Part shown: piece by piece, positions 32,540 to 39,002 of the stretch
How the letters are laid out: every line of letters starts with the position of its first letter
How positions within the stretch are numbered: the stretch's first letter is position 1
Assembly: GCA_012514975.1 (NCBI GenBank)
Contig: JAAYZF010000136.1
Coordinates: forward strand, 1-39,002
Direction of reading: 5' to 3'
Length of the DNA: 39,002 nt
Source of the DNA: a bacterium
Lineage (GTDB): Bacteria > Auribacterota > UBA3054 > JAAYZF01
Program-made: the position numbers and the translations under genes
Notes under the pieces: generated by a model
What the model was told of the DNA's origin: nothing
What the model saw: only the letters and a program-made list of their open reading frames with translations
Database searches by the model: none

Positions 32540-34096
32540 ATGGTCCAATCCAGATACCGGGCGGATGAGTCGCCGTGCGCGGCGTCCACCCTTGCCTTCG
32601 AGGCGGTCACGAAGACCTTCCCGGGCGTGACGGCGCTTGACCGCGTCTCGTTCGAGGTGCGCGCGGGCAGCGTGCACGGCCTCGTCGGAGAGAATGGCGC
32701 GGGAAAATCGACCCTGCTCCGCGTGCTCAGCGGCGCCCACGCGCCCACGTCCGGCACGATGCGCGTCAACGGCGCGCCCGTCGTCTTCACGTCCACGCAT
32801 CAGGCCCTCGCCGCCGGCGTCGCCGTCATCTACCAGGAACTGCATCTCGTCCCGAAGATGTCCGTGGCCGAGAACATCTATCTTGGCCATCTTCCGCGCC
32901 GCGGCATGGTTGTCGACCGTGCGCGCCTCCATGCGGAGACACGGCGTCAGCTCGAACGGGTGGGCGAGGACATCGACCCGCGCACGCCGGTCGACCGGCT
33001 GCCGATTGCGCAGCGACAGATGGTCGAGATCGCCAAGGCGCTCACGCGGGGCGCGCGGATCATCGCGTTCGACGAGCCGACGAGCAGCCTTTCGGCCCGC
33101 GAAGTCGAGCGGCTCTTCACGGTGATCAGGGAGCTGAAACAGGGCGGCTGCGTCATCCTGTACGTCTCACACCGGTTCGAGGAGATTTTCCGCGTGTGCG
33201 ACGCCGTCACCGTGCTGCGCGACGGGCGGCACGTTGCCGAGTTCGATTCGCTCGAGGGAGTGACGCGGGACGCGCTGGTGCAGCGGATGGTCGGGCGCGA
33301 GATCGCCGACATCTACGACTACCGGCCGCGGCGGCAGGGCGCGGTGGCGCTTGAGGTGAGCGGGCTCACGGGCCCGGGCCTTGCGGCGCCATGCTCGTTC
33401 AGCGCGGCGCGCGGGGAAATCCTCGGCATCTTCGGCCTTGTCGGCGCGGGGCGCACGGAGCTGCTCCGGCTGCTCTACGGCGCGGTGCGCGCAACGGGCG
33501 GCGCGGTGCGCGTTGACGGCAGGGCGGTCACGGTGCGCCGCCCGGAAGACGCGATCAACGCGGGCGTCGTCCTCTGCCCGGAGGACAGGAAGAAAGACGG
33601 CATCATTCCCGTCCTCTCCGTGCGCGAGAACATCAACGTCAGCGCGCGCAGGCATCATGCCGCGGCCGGCATGTTCATCCGGCGCGGGTGGGAGCGGCGC
33701 AACGCGGACGAGCGCATCACGCAGTTGCGCATCAAGGTGTCGTCGGCGCGGCAGCGCGTCGACACCCTCTCGGGCGGCAACCAGCAGAAGACCGTGCTGG
33801 CCCGGTGGCTGTCCGAGAAGGTGCGCGTGCTCCTGCTTGACGAGCCGACGCGCGGGATCGACGTGGGCGCGAAGAGCGAAGTCTACCGCCTGATGTACGA
33901 GCTCGCCGCGCGCGGGCTCTGCCTGGTGCTCGTGTCGAGCGAGCTGCCCGAGGTGCTCGGCACGTGCGACAGGATCATCGTCATGCGCCAGGGGCGCGTG
34001 TCGGCCGTGCTGCCGCGCGGCGAAGCGACGGAAGAGCGGGTGCTGCACGCGGCATTCCCGCTCGAACACTCACCAAGGGAGCCTGAACGACAATGA
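32540..34096 (+). CDS. araG: AraG-like sugar ABC transporter ATPase (two ABC domains)
   Basis: A 518-residue ATPase with two nucleotide-binding domains, the form used by arabinose, ribose and galactose importers. The first half has Walker A GENGAGKST (50-58), the Q-loop region YQELHLVPKMSVAENIYLG and Walker B IIAFDEPTSSLS. The second half has a degenerate Walker A, GLVGAGRTE, with Arg for Lys, the signature TLSGGNQQK and Walker B LLLDEPTRGIDVGAK. This asymmetry is normal for the family. GAGAGGGAC precedes the ATG. It powers uptake through AraH, whose start overlaps its stop. Confidence 0.93.
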   Translation: MVQSRYRADESPCAASTLAFEAVTKTFPGVTALDRVSFEVRAGSVHGLVGENGAGKSTLLRVLSGAHAPTSGTMRVNGAPVVFTSTHQALAAGVAVIYQELHLVPKMSVAENIYLGHLPRRGMVVDRARLHAETRRQLERVGEDIDPRTPVDRLPIAQRQMVEIAKALTRGARIIAFDEPTSSLSAREVERLFTVIRELKQGGCVILYVSHRFEEIFRVCDAVTVLRDGRHVAEFDSLEGVTRDALVQRMVGREIADIYDYRPRRQGAVALEVSGLTGPGLAAPCSFSAARGEILGIFGLVGAGRTELLRLLYGAVRATGGAVRVDGRAVTVRRPEDAINAGVVLCPEDRKKDGIIPVLSVRENINVSARRHHAAAGMFIRRGWERRNADERITQLRIKVSSARQRVDTLSGGNQQKTVLARWLSEKVRVLLLDEPTRGIDVGAKSEVYRLMYELAARGLCLVLVSSELPEVLGTCDRIIVMRQGRVSAVLPRGEATEERVLHAAFPLEHSPREPERQ

Positions 34097-35058
34097 GCGC
34101 CTCATCCATGCGCATGCGCCTGCCGCTGCTGCAAGGCGCGTGGGACAAGGCGGGCATGCTGCTTGTTCTTGCGCTGCTGTTCGCCGCCTGCGCGGCATGC
34201 GTCGACAACTTCCTCACGCCGCGGAACATGGAAGGCCTCGGCCTCGCCGTCTCGACCGTCGGGATTGTCTCATGCACCATGATGCTCTGCCTTGCCGCGG
34301 GCGATTTCGACCTGTCGGTCGGCTCGGTCGTTGCGTGCGCGGGCGTCGTGGCGGCGGTGGTGATGAACAGGACGGGGAGCGTTGCGGCGGGCATTGCGGC
34401 GGGGCTCGCGTTGGGCGCGCTCGTCGGCCTGGTGAACGGCGTGGTCGTTGCGTCGTTCGGCATCAACGCGCTGATCACGACGCTCGCCACGATGCAGATC
34501 GTGCGCGGTCTCGCGTACATCATTCCCGGCGGCGTTGCGGTGGGGATTCGCACGGAAGGGTTCTTCATGCTCGGCAACTCGAAGTTGATGGGCGTGCCCA
34601 CGCCAGTGGTGATCGTGGCATTGTGCTTCGTCGTGTTCGGCGTGCTGCTCCACTGCACGGTGTTCGGACGCAGCGCCCTCGCCGTCGGCGGCAATCGTGA
34701 AGCGGCGTATCTCGCGGGCATTCCCGTCACGCGGGTCAAGATCGTCATCTTCACGCTGCAAGGCCTGATGGCGGCGTTCGCGGGCATCATCCTCGCCGCG
34801 CGCATGACGAGCGGGCAGCCGATGACGTCCCAGGGGCTCGAGCTCGAGGTGATCTCAGCGTGCGTGCTCGGCGGCGTGTCCCTCACCGGCGGCGTGGGGA
34901 GCATCGGGTTCGTCATCGCCGGCGTGCTCATCATGGGCATCGTGCAGAACGCGATGAACCTGTTGAACATTCCGCCGTTCTACCAATACGTCGTTCGTGG
35001 CGCGATCCTTCTTGCCGCCGTGCTGTTCGACCGGTTCAAACACAGGCGGGGCGCGTGA
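34093..35058 (+). CDS. araH: AraH-like sugar ABC transporter permease
   Basis: A 321-residue permease of the branched-chain amino acid/ribose-type (BPD_transp_2) family with about nine or ten membrane helices. Typical blocks are LAAGDFDLSVGSVVA, VNGVVVASFGINALITTLATM and the EAAYLAGIPVTRVKI loop, then VLGGVSLTGGVGSIGFVIAG and a final basic tail. It forms the channel with AraG and receives sugar from AraF. Start and stop both overlap neighbours (ATGA with araG, TGATG with moeA), so the importer and moeA are translated in series. Confidence 0.92.
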   Translation: MSASSMRMRLPLLQGAWDKAGMLLVLALLFAACAACVDNFLTPRNMEGLGLAVSTVGIVSCTMMLCLAAGDFDLSVGSVVACAGVVAAVVMNRTGSVAAGIAAGLALGALVGLVNGVVVASFGINALITTLATMQIVRGLAYIIPGGVAVGIRTEGFFMLGNSKLMGVPTPVVIVALCFVVFGVLLHCTVFGRSALAVGGNREAAYLAGIPVTRVKIVIFTLQGLMAAFAGIILAARMTSGQPMTSQGLELEVISACVLGGVSLTGGVGSIGFVIAGVLIMGIVQNAMNLLNIPPFYQYVVRGAILLAAVLFDRFKHRRGA

Positions 35059-36245
35059 TGGTCTCCTTCGAACAAGCGCTTGACATCGTCATGCGCTCGG
35101 CCGTCGAGCGTGAAGCCGAACGCGTTCCGCTTGTCGAATGCTTCAACAGGGTGCTTGCCCGGGACGTCGTCTCCGACACCGACATTCCGCCATTCAACAA
35201 GGCGTCGATGGACGGGTACGCATGCCGGCGCGCGGACCTCGGCGGGCCGCTCACGGTCGTCGACGTCATTCCCGCGGGGAAACTGCCCGCCGTCTCACGG
35301 ATCAGGCCGGGCGAGTGCGCGAAGATCATGACAGGCGCGATCGTTCCGGACGGAGCTGACTGCGTCATCATGGTCGAGTATGCGGCTGTCGACGCCGGTG
35401 GCGGCATCCGTTTCACGGGCTTCGATACCGACGACAACATCTGCCCGGCCGGCCAGGATGTGAAGAGGGGGGATACCGTGCTGCGCAGGGGCGAGCTCAT
35501 CCGCGCGCCGCACATCGCGACGCTCGCCACGCTGGGCTGCGCCGAGCCGCTCGTGTTCAAGCGCCCGACCGTGGGTGTGATTGCCACGGGCTCCGAGCTT
35601 GTCGAGCCGTGCGCGCGGATCACCGGCGCGCAGATTCGCGACAGCAACAGCATTCAGATTGCCGTTCAGGCGGCCAATGCAGGCGCGCTGGCCCGCTCGT
35701 ACGGCATCGTCGGCGACGACCGGCAGCTCATCCGCGCGCGTATCCGCCAGGCGCTCGATGAGAACGATCTGGTGATCGTCTCGGGCGGCGTGTCGGCGGG
35801 CGATCTGGATTTCGTGCCCGAGATACTCGAGCAATGCGGCGTCACACTGCTCTTCACGTCCGTCGCGATGAAACCGGGCAAGCCCGCGACGTTCGGCACG
35901 ACTACTTCAGGCGGATACTGCTGCGGCATGCCCGGCAATCCCGTCTCGTCATTCATCGTGTTCGAGCTGCTGCTCAAGCCGCTGATCTACAAGCTCATGG
36001 GCCACGTGTACACGCCGCCGGCCGTGCGGGCAGCGCTCGGCACGGCGTTTCGAAGAAGCAGAACGGAACGGCGCGAGGCGGTTCCGGTGAAATTCATCGA
36101 TCCCGCCACCGTCGTGCCCGTCGAGTTCCATGGCTCGGCCCACATCAATTCGCTGTGCGGCGCCGACGGCCTGGTGTTTGTCCCCGTCGGCACGGGTGAA
36201 CTGAAACAAGGTGCTCCCGTCGATGTTCGACCGCTTTGGACGTGA
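35058..36245 (+). CDS. moeA: Molybdopterin molybdenumtransferase MoeA
   Basis: A 395-residue enzyme of normal length that inserts molybdate into adenylylated molybdopterin. Marks are the start FEQALDIVMRSA, IPPFNKASMDGYA near 43-55, the MTGAIVPDGADCVIMVE block, GVIATGSELVEP, VSGGVSAGDLDFVPE and PGNPVSSFIVFELL. It shares one base with the araH stop (TGATG), an unusual partner for a sugar importer, and overlaps the moaA start by 23 bases. Its presence implies a molybdenum or tungsten enzyme elsewhere in the genome. Confidence 0.94.
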   Translation: MVSFEQALDIVMRSAVEREAERVPLVECFNRVLARDVVSDTDIPPFNKASMDGYACRRADLGGPLTVVDVIPAGKLPAVSRIRPGECAKIMTGAIVPDGADCVIMVEYAAVDAGGGIRFTGFDTDDNICPAGQDVKRGDTVLRRGELIRAPHIATLATLGCAEPLVFKRPTVGVIATGSELVEPCARITGAQIRDSNSIQIAVQAANAGALARSYGIVGDDRQLIRARIRQALDENDLVIVSGGVSAGDLDFVPEILEQCGVTLLFTSVAMKPGKPATFGTTTSGGYCCGMPGNPVSSFIVFELLLKPLIYKLMGHVYTPPAVRAALGTAFRRSRTERREAVPVKFIDPATVVPVEFHGSAHINSLCGADGLVFVPVGTGELKQGAPVDVRPLWT

Positions 36246-37020
36246 AATCTCGTATCTGCGCGTGTCGGTGACCGACCGGTGCAACCTGCGCTGCCGGTAC
36301 TGCATGCCGCCCGGGGGCGCCACGCGTATCAGGCGCGAGGACATCCTGTCATTCGAGGAGATCGCCGCGGTTGTCGCCGCCGCGGTTCCGCTCGGCATCA
36401 CCAAAATCCGCCTGACGGGCGGCGAACCGCTGGTGCGCAAGGGCATCGTCACGCTTGCCGGGATGATTGCCCGCATTCCGGGCATAGCCGATTTCGGCAT
36501 GACGACGAACGGCACGCTGCTGCGCGATCTCGCCGTGCCGCTCAAAGACGCCGGCCTGCACCGGCTCAACATCAGCCTTGATGCGCTCGATCCCGCGCAC
36601 TACCGCGAGATCACCCGCGGCGGCGATGTGCGCCTTGTGCTCGAAGGCATCGACGCGGCCCGTGCCGCCGGGTTTGCATCCATCAAGATCAACTGCGTGG
36701 TGAACGAATCGGGCGATGAACCTGATGCGCGGGCAGTTGCGGCGTTTGCCCGCGAGCACGGATTCCCCATCCGGTTCATCCGCCGCATGGTTCTCGAGTC
36801 AGGCGCGTTCTGGAAAGTCGAGGGGGGAGAAGGCGGCGATTGCGGCCGCTGCAACCGCCTGCGCATGACGAGCGACGGCCGGCTCATTCCGTGCTTGTTC
36901 AATGACCTGTCGTTCTCCGTCAGGGAGCTCGGGGTGGAGAAGGCGCTGCGGGCCGCCATCGAGCACAAGCCGCCCCGCGGCGGGCAGTCGCGATACTGCA
37001 TCGGGACATTGGGGGGATGA
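36223..37020 (+). CDS. moaA: Compact MoaA-type GTP 3',8-cyclase (radical SAM)
   Basis: A 265-residue radical SAM enzyme for the first step of molybdenum cofactor synthesis, from GTP to 3',8-cyclo-GTP. The N-terminal FDRFGREISYLRVSVTDRCN, CNLRCRYC and IRLTGGEPLVRKG are typical. The second cluster motif CGRCNRLRMTSDGRLIPC (C-x2-C-x13-C) is intact. About 60 residues usual between the barrel end and this motif are missing; the link is FIRRMVLESGAFWKVEGGEGGD. Similar short MoaA forms occur in some anaerobes, so this is a variant rather than a broken gene. The ATG at 36223 is preferred over a GTG at 36211; AAGGTG lies 9 bases upstream. Confidence 0.85.
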   Translation: MFDRFGREISYLRVSVTDRCNLRCRYCMPPGGATRIRREDILSFEEIAAVVAAAVPLGITKIRLTGGEPLVRKGIVTLAGMIARIPGIADFGMTTNGTLLRDLAVPLKDAGLHRLNISLDALDPAHYREITRGGDVRLVLEGIDAARAAGFASIKINCVVNESGDEPDARAVAAFAREHGFPIRFIRRMVLESGAFWKVEGGEGGDCGRCNRLRMTSDGRLIPCLFNDLSFSVRELGVEKALRAAIEHKPPRGGQSRYCIGTLGG

Positions 37021-37026
37021 GAGGCT

Positions 37027-37049
37027 GCTCGCGATTACGAGCACGAGCA
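37027..37049. repeat. Hairpin and GAGCAC repeat between convergent genes
   Basis: GCTCG-CGATTA-CGAGC (37027-37042) forms a 5-bp stem and runs into two GAGCAC hexamers. It resembles GAGNAC runs at 27741-27759 and, inverted, near 38817-38841. It fills most of the 34-bp gap between the moaA and sulfatase gene ends. Confidence 0.5.
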
Positions 37050-37054
37050 CGGTT

Positions 37055-38368
37055 CTAGTGTGCCTTCAACTGCGCCAGGCGCTCGTGGTAGATGCCCTGC
37101 GCGACCGGGCCGTCGAGCAGCGGGTCGCCCGTCCCGCGCATCCATTCGAGCAGTGTGCGCGCAAGCTGCTCGCGCGTCGCGCGGTGCGCGGGGTCGCGGG
37201 CAAGATTGGCGTACTCGTACGGGTCGCTCTGAAGATCGTACAGCTCGAACGCATGGTGCGTCAGCCGGCCAAGCCGCGGCAGCAGCGCCTCGGTCACATC
37301 GGCATACATCCGCATCTCGTTCGGCGATGAAGGCATTTGCGTCCAGTTTCCCATCTCGAAATTGACGATGAACTTCCAGCGATCAGTACGTACGCATCGC
37401 ATGGGGTCGTACGTACCGTGGTAGGTCTTCTCGGCGAAGAGCATGTCGCGCGCCCGGGCCGCCTCGCCGCGCAGCACGGACGCGAAGCTGACGCCCTGCA
37501 CGTTCGCCGGCACGGGCTGCCCGAGCAGCTCGAGCAGCGTGGGCAGCGCGTCAACGTTTGACACCAGCGCCGGGCACGCGCGCCCCGCTCCCATCCCAGG
37601 CAGGCGCATCAGGAGGGTGATCTCGATTCCCGGGTCGTACAGCGTCGTCTTCGCCCGCGGCACCTGCATGCCATGGTCGGTCACGAACACCACCAGCGTG
37701 TCTCCGTCGCGGCCCGCTTGGTGCAGCGCATCGAGCACCACGCCCGACGCGCGGTCCATGTTCGCTATCGACGCCTCGTACAGCGCCATCCACTCGCGCA
37801 ACGAGCGCACATCGGGCAGATGCGCCGGCACGTCCACCGTTGCCGGGTCGCCGATCGGGATGTCGGCGCGCTGGAACGGGAAATGCGGCTCGAAGAACGA
37901 GACCTGCGCGAAGAAAGGCTTCGGCGACGTGCGCTGCGCGATGAACTCCGCGAATGCCTTGGACACGTTGGCGCACGTGCCCGCGTCAGGCCCGCCGGAC
38001 ATGGCGTGTTTCTGCACATGCAGCCCGCCGAACCCGAGGCGCGAGGCGGAGCGTGCGGCGTGCTGCTCGCCGAACAGCAGCGTGTCATACCCTGCGTCGC
38101 CGAGGAGCTGCGCGAGATGCTTCTCGTCCGGATGAAGATCGTTTGCGAATTCGCCGTGCGTCAGGCCGATCACACCGTTTGCATGGGGATACCGGCCCGT
38201 CCAGAACGCCGCGCGTGACGGGCTGCATTGCGGCGCGCAGCAGAACGCGCGGTCGAACCGCGCCGCCGTGGCGGCGAATGCATCGAGCCGCGGCGTCCTC
38301 ACCGAGCGCGTGCCGTAACACCCGAGATGCCGGCCCAGGTCGTGACAGATGATGACCACGAGGTTCAT
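37055..38368 (-). CDS. Sulfatase family protein (formylglycine-type)
   Basis: A 437-residue type I sulfatase. The sulfatase signature is CSPSRAAFWTGRYPHANG, where C48 would be oxidised to formylglycine by the activating enzyme, which is not in the window. Metal-binding positions are seen in IICHDLGRH at the start and FVTDHGMQ near residue 230. The protein begins straight in the core strand (MNLVVIICHD), with no signal peptide, so as written it is cytoplasmic. Such enzymes release sulfate from polysaccharides or other esters; the substrate is unknown. The start overlaps the thioesterase stop by 4 bases. Confidence 0.92.
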   Translation of the reverse strand: MNLVVIICHDLGRHLGCYGTRSVRTPRLDAFAATAARFDRAFCCAPQCSPSRAAFWTGRYPHANGVIGLTHGEFANDLHPDEKHLAQLLGDAGYDTLLFGEQHAARSASRLGFGGLHVQKHAMSGGPDAGTCANVSKAFAEFIAQRTSPKPFFAQVSFFEPHFPFQRADIPIGDPATVDVPAHLPDVRSLREWMALYEASIANMDRASGVVLDALHQAGRDGDTLVVFVTDHGMQVPRAKTTLYDPGIEITLLMRLPGMGAGRACPALVSNVDALPTLLELLGQPVPANVQGVSFASVLRGEAARARDMLFAEKTYHGTYDPMRCVRTDRWKFIVNFEMGNWTQMPSSPNEMRMYADVTEALLPRLGRLTHHAFELYDLQSDPYEYANLARDPAHRATREQLARTLLEWMRGTGDPLLDGPVAQGIYHERLAQLKAH

Positions 38369-38787
38369 GTGAACAGCTCCCGGAACGAATCAGGCATGCG
38401 GGCCACCCTGCCCGTCGCGTAGTCGAAGAAGACGATCCCCGTTTTCGCCCGCGCGGCCTCGGCGCCGGACGCCTTGTCGCTCACCTTGAATACGACGTCA
38501 CACCCGACGCGCGTCGGGTCGGCAAGCCCGATGTCAATCACCAGCGTCTGCCCGTACCGCACCTGCGCGGTGTAGATGAGCACCGCGTCGGTCATGATGA
38601 TCCCCGGCCCGTCAACGCATTTCTCCGACCACCCGTGCGACACGAGGAATCGGACGCGCGCTTCGTGGATCAGGCTCATCAGCGCGTCGTTGCCGAGGTG
38701 GTCGCCGTAGTTGATATCGGTGATCCGCACCGGCAGCTCGGTCGAGAAAATCAGCGAAGCTGGAAGATCGAGTGTTACGCGTGCCAT
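38365..38787 (-). CDS. Hotdog-fold acyl-CoA thioesterase (YbgC/FadM type)
   Basis: A 140-residue single hotdog-domain protein of the 4-hydroxybenzoyl-CoA thioesterase group. The catalytic loop is seen in PVRITDINYGDHLGNDALMSLIHEARVRFL, with Asp at the expected position and an Asn-Asp in place of the common HVNN. It would hydrolyse acyl-CoA or related thioesters in the cytoplasm; the substrate is unknown. AAGGGA lies about 8-10 bases before the ATG. Translational coupling to a sulfatase is unusual and gives no clear functional hint. Confidence 0.82.
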   Translation of the reverse strand: MARVTLDLPASLIFSTELPVRITDINYGDHLGNDALMSLIHEARVRFLVSHGWSEKCVDGPGIIMTDAVLIYTAQVRYGQTLVIDIGLADPTRVGCDVVFKVSDKASGAEAARAKTGIVFFDYATGRVARMPDSFRELFT

Positions 38788-38862
38788 GAGAGCAATCCCT
38801 TCGTCTTAAGTGCAATCGTACTCGTCCTCGTCGTCGTCCCCGGCCGTTCGGGAGCTGATGCG

Positions 38863-39002
38863 GTCACCGGGGACGGTGACCCTCCAGCGCACGCGCTGGC
38901 CGCGTGCCTCATCTGCGGTCACCGGGGACGGTGACCCTCCAGCGCGCGCGCTGGCCGCGTGCTTCATCTGCGGTCACCGGGGACGGTGACCCTCCAGCGC
39001 AC
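38863..39002. repeat. 55-bp tandem hairpin array, running off the window
   Basis: Units start at 38863, 38918 and 38973, an exact 55-bp period, with two full units and a third cut by the window edge. Each unit holds two palindromes: GTCACCG-GGGA-CGGTGAC and CCAGCGC(A/G)CGCGCTGG. Units differ at only a few positions. The array lies upstream of the thioesterase gene. Just before it is CTCGTCCTCGTCGTCGTCC, an inverted relative of the GAGNAC runs. A single half-unit lies at the ilvD stop (27973). Confidence 0.92.

Noticed and set aside
31526-32932. Minus-strand open frame of about 468 codons opposite araF and araG
   Set aside because: It is a shadow of two well-identified genes; its codons follow the complementary-strand bias.
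38863-39002. CRISPR array
   Set aside because: The 55-bp units are directly tandem with no unique spacers, and no cas gene is near.

Overview
The window is high-GC bacterial DNA with densely packed, often overlapping genes and short hairpin-rich intergenic repeats. A PEP-CTERM anchored surface protein, a planctomycete-type c-type cytochrome with a DUF2231-like membrane tail, a sulfatase, a divergent Lgt-family protein and heme synthesis through siroheme together suggest an anaerobic member of the Planctomycetes-Verrucomicrobia-Chlamydiae group (Kiritimatiellota/Lentisphaerota-like). This placement is inferred from gene content only. No rRNA, tRNA, CRISPR array, insertion sequence or phage gene was recognised.

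Layout. 1-2402: a truncated minus-strand gene, a divergent Lgt-family membrane protein sharing overlapping promoters with it, and a PEP-CTERM protein. 2824-17291: a plus-strand cluster for cytochrome c and heme. It holds a two-domain RidA/chorismatase-like protein, ResB and ResC/CcsA, the radical SAM enzymes AhbC and AhbD, a VapBC-type toxin-antitoxin pair, a fused siroheme decarboxylase (AhbA-AhbB type), a SirC-HemA fusion, a HemC-SUMT-HemD fusion, HemB, HemL and a c-type cytochrome. Together these cover almost every step from glutamyl-tRNA through uroporphyrinogen III, precorrin-2 and siroheme to heme, and the attachment of heme to cytochrome c. No dedicated sirohydrochlorin ferrochelatase is visible, and the HemC part lacks the domain that normally holds the dipyrromethane cofactor.

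17368-23189: a TetR-regulated efflux operon with a membrane fusion protein, two ABC ATPases and two ABC-2 permeases, resembling E. coli ybiH-ybhGFSR but with the double ATPase split into two genes. A near-consensus promoter and a perfect palindromic operator lie before the regulator. 23211-27524 (minus): CtpA-like S41 protease, a repeat-tailed lipoprotein, TsaD and a class I aminotransferase. 27525-27973: a repeat-rich intergenic region. 27974-31173 (minus): MATE transporter followed by IlvD, whose last codons and stop lie in an intergenic repeat. 31508-37020 (plus): an AraFGH-type sugar importer translationally linked to MoeA and a compact MoaA. 37055-38787 (minus): hotdog thioesterase and sulfatase. 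38863-39002: a 55-bp tandem hairpin array running off the window.

Promoters read by eye are of housekeeping sigma-70 type. Many carry an extended -10 close to TGGTATA(C/G)T, often with 17-bp spacing to a TTG-type -35 element. The most unusual points are the cofactor-domain-less HemC fused to SUMT and HemD, the toxin-antitoxin pair seated inside the heme cluster so that downstream heme genes may be read from its promoter, and intergenic repeat units that have entered or border coding sequence.
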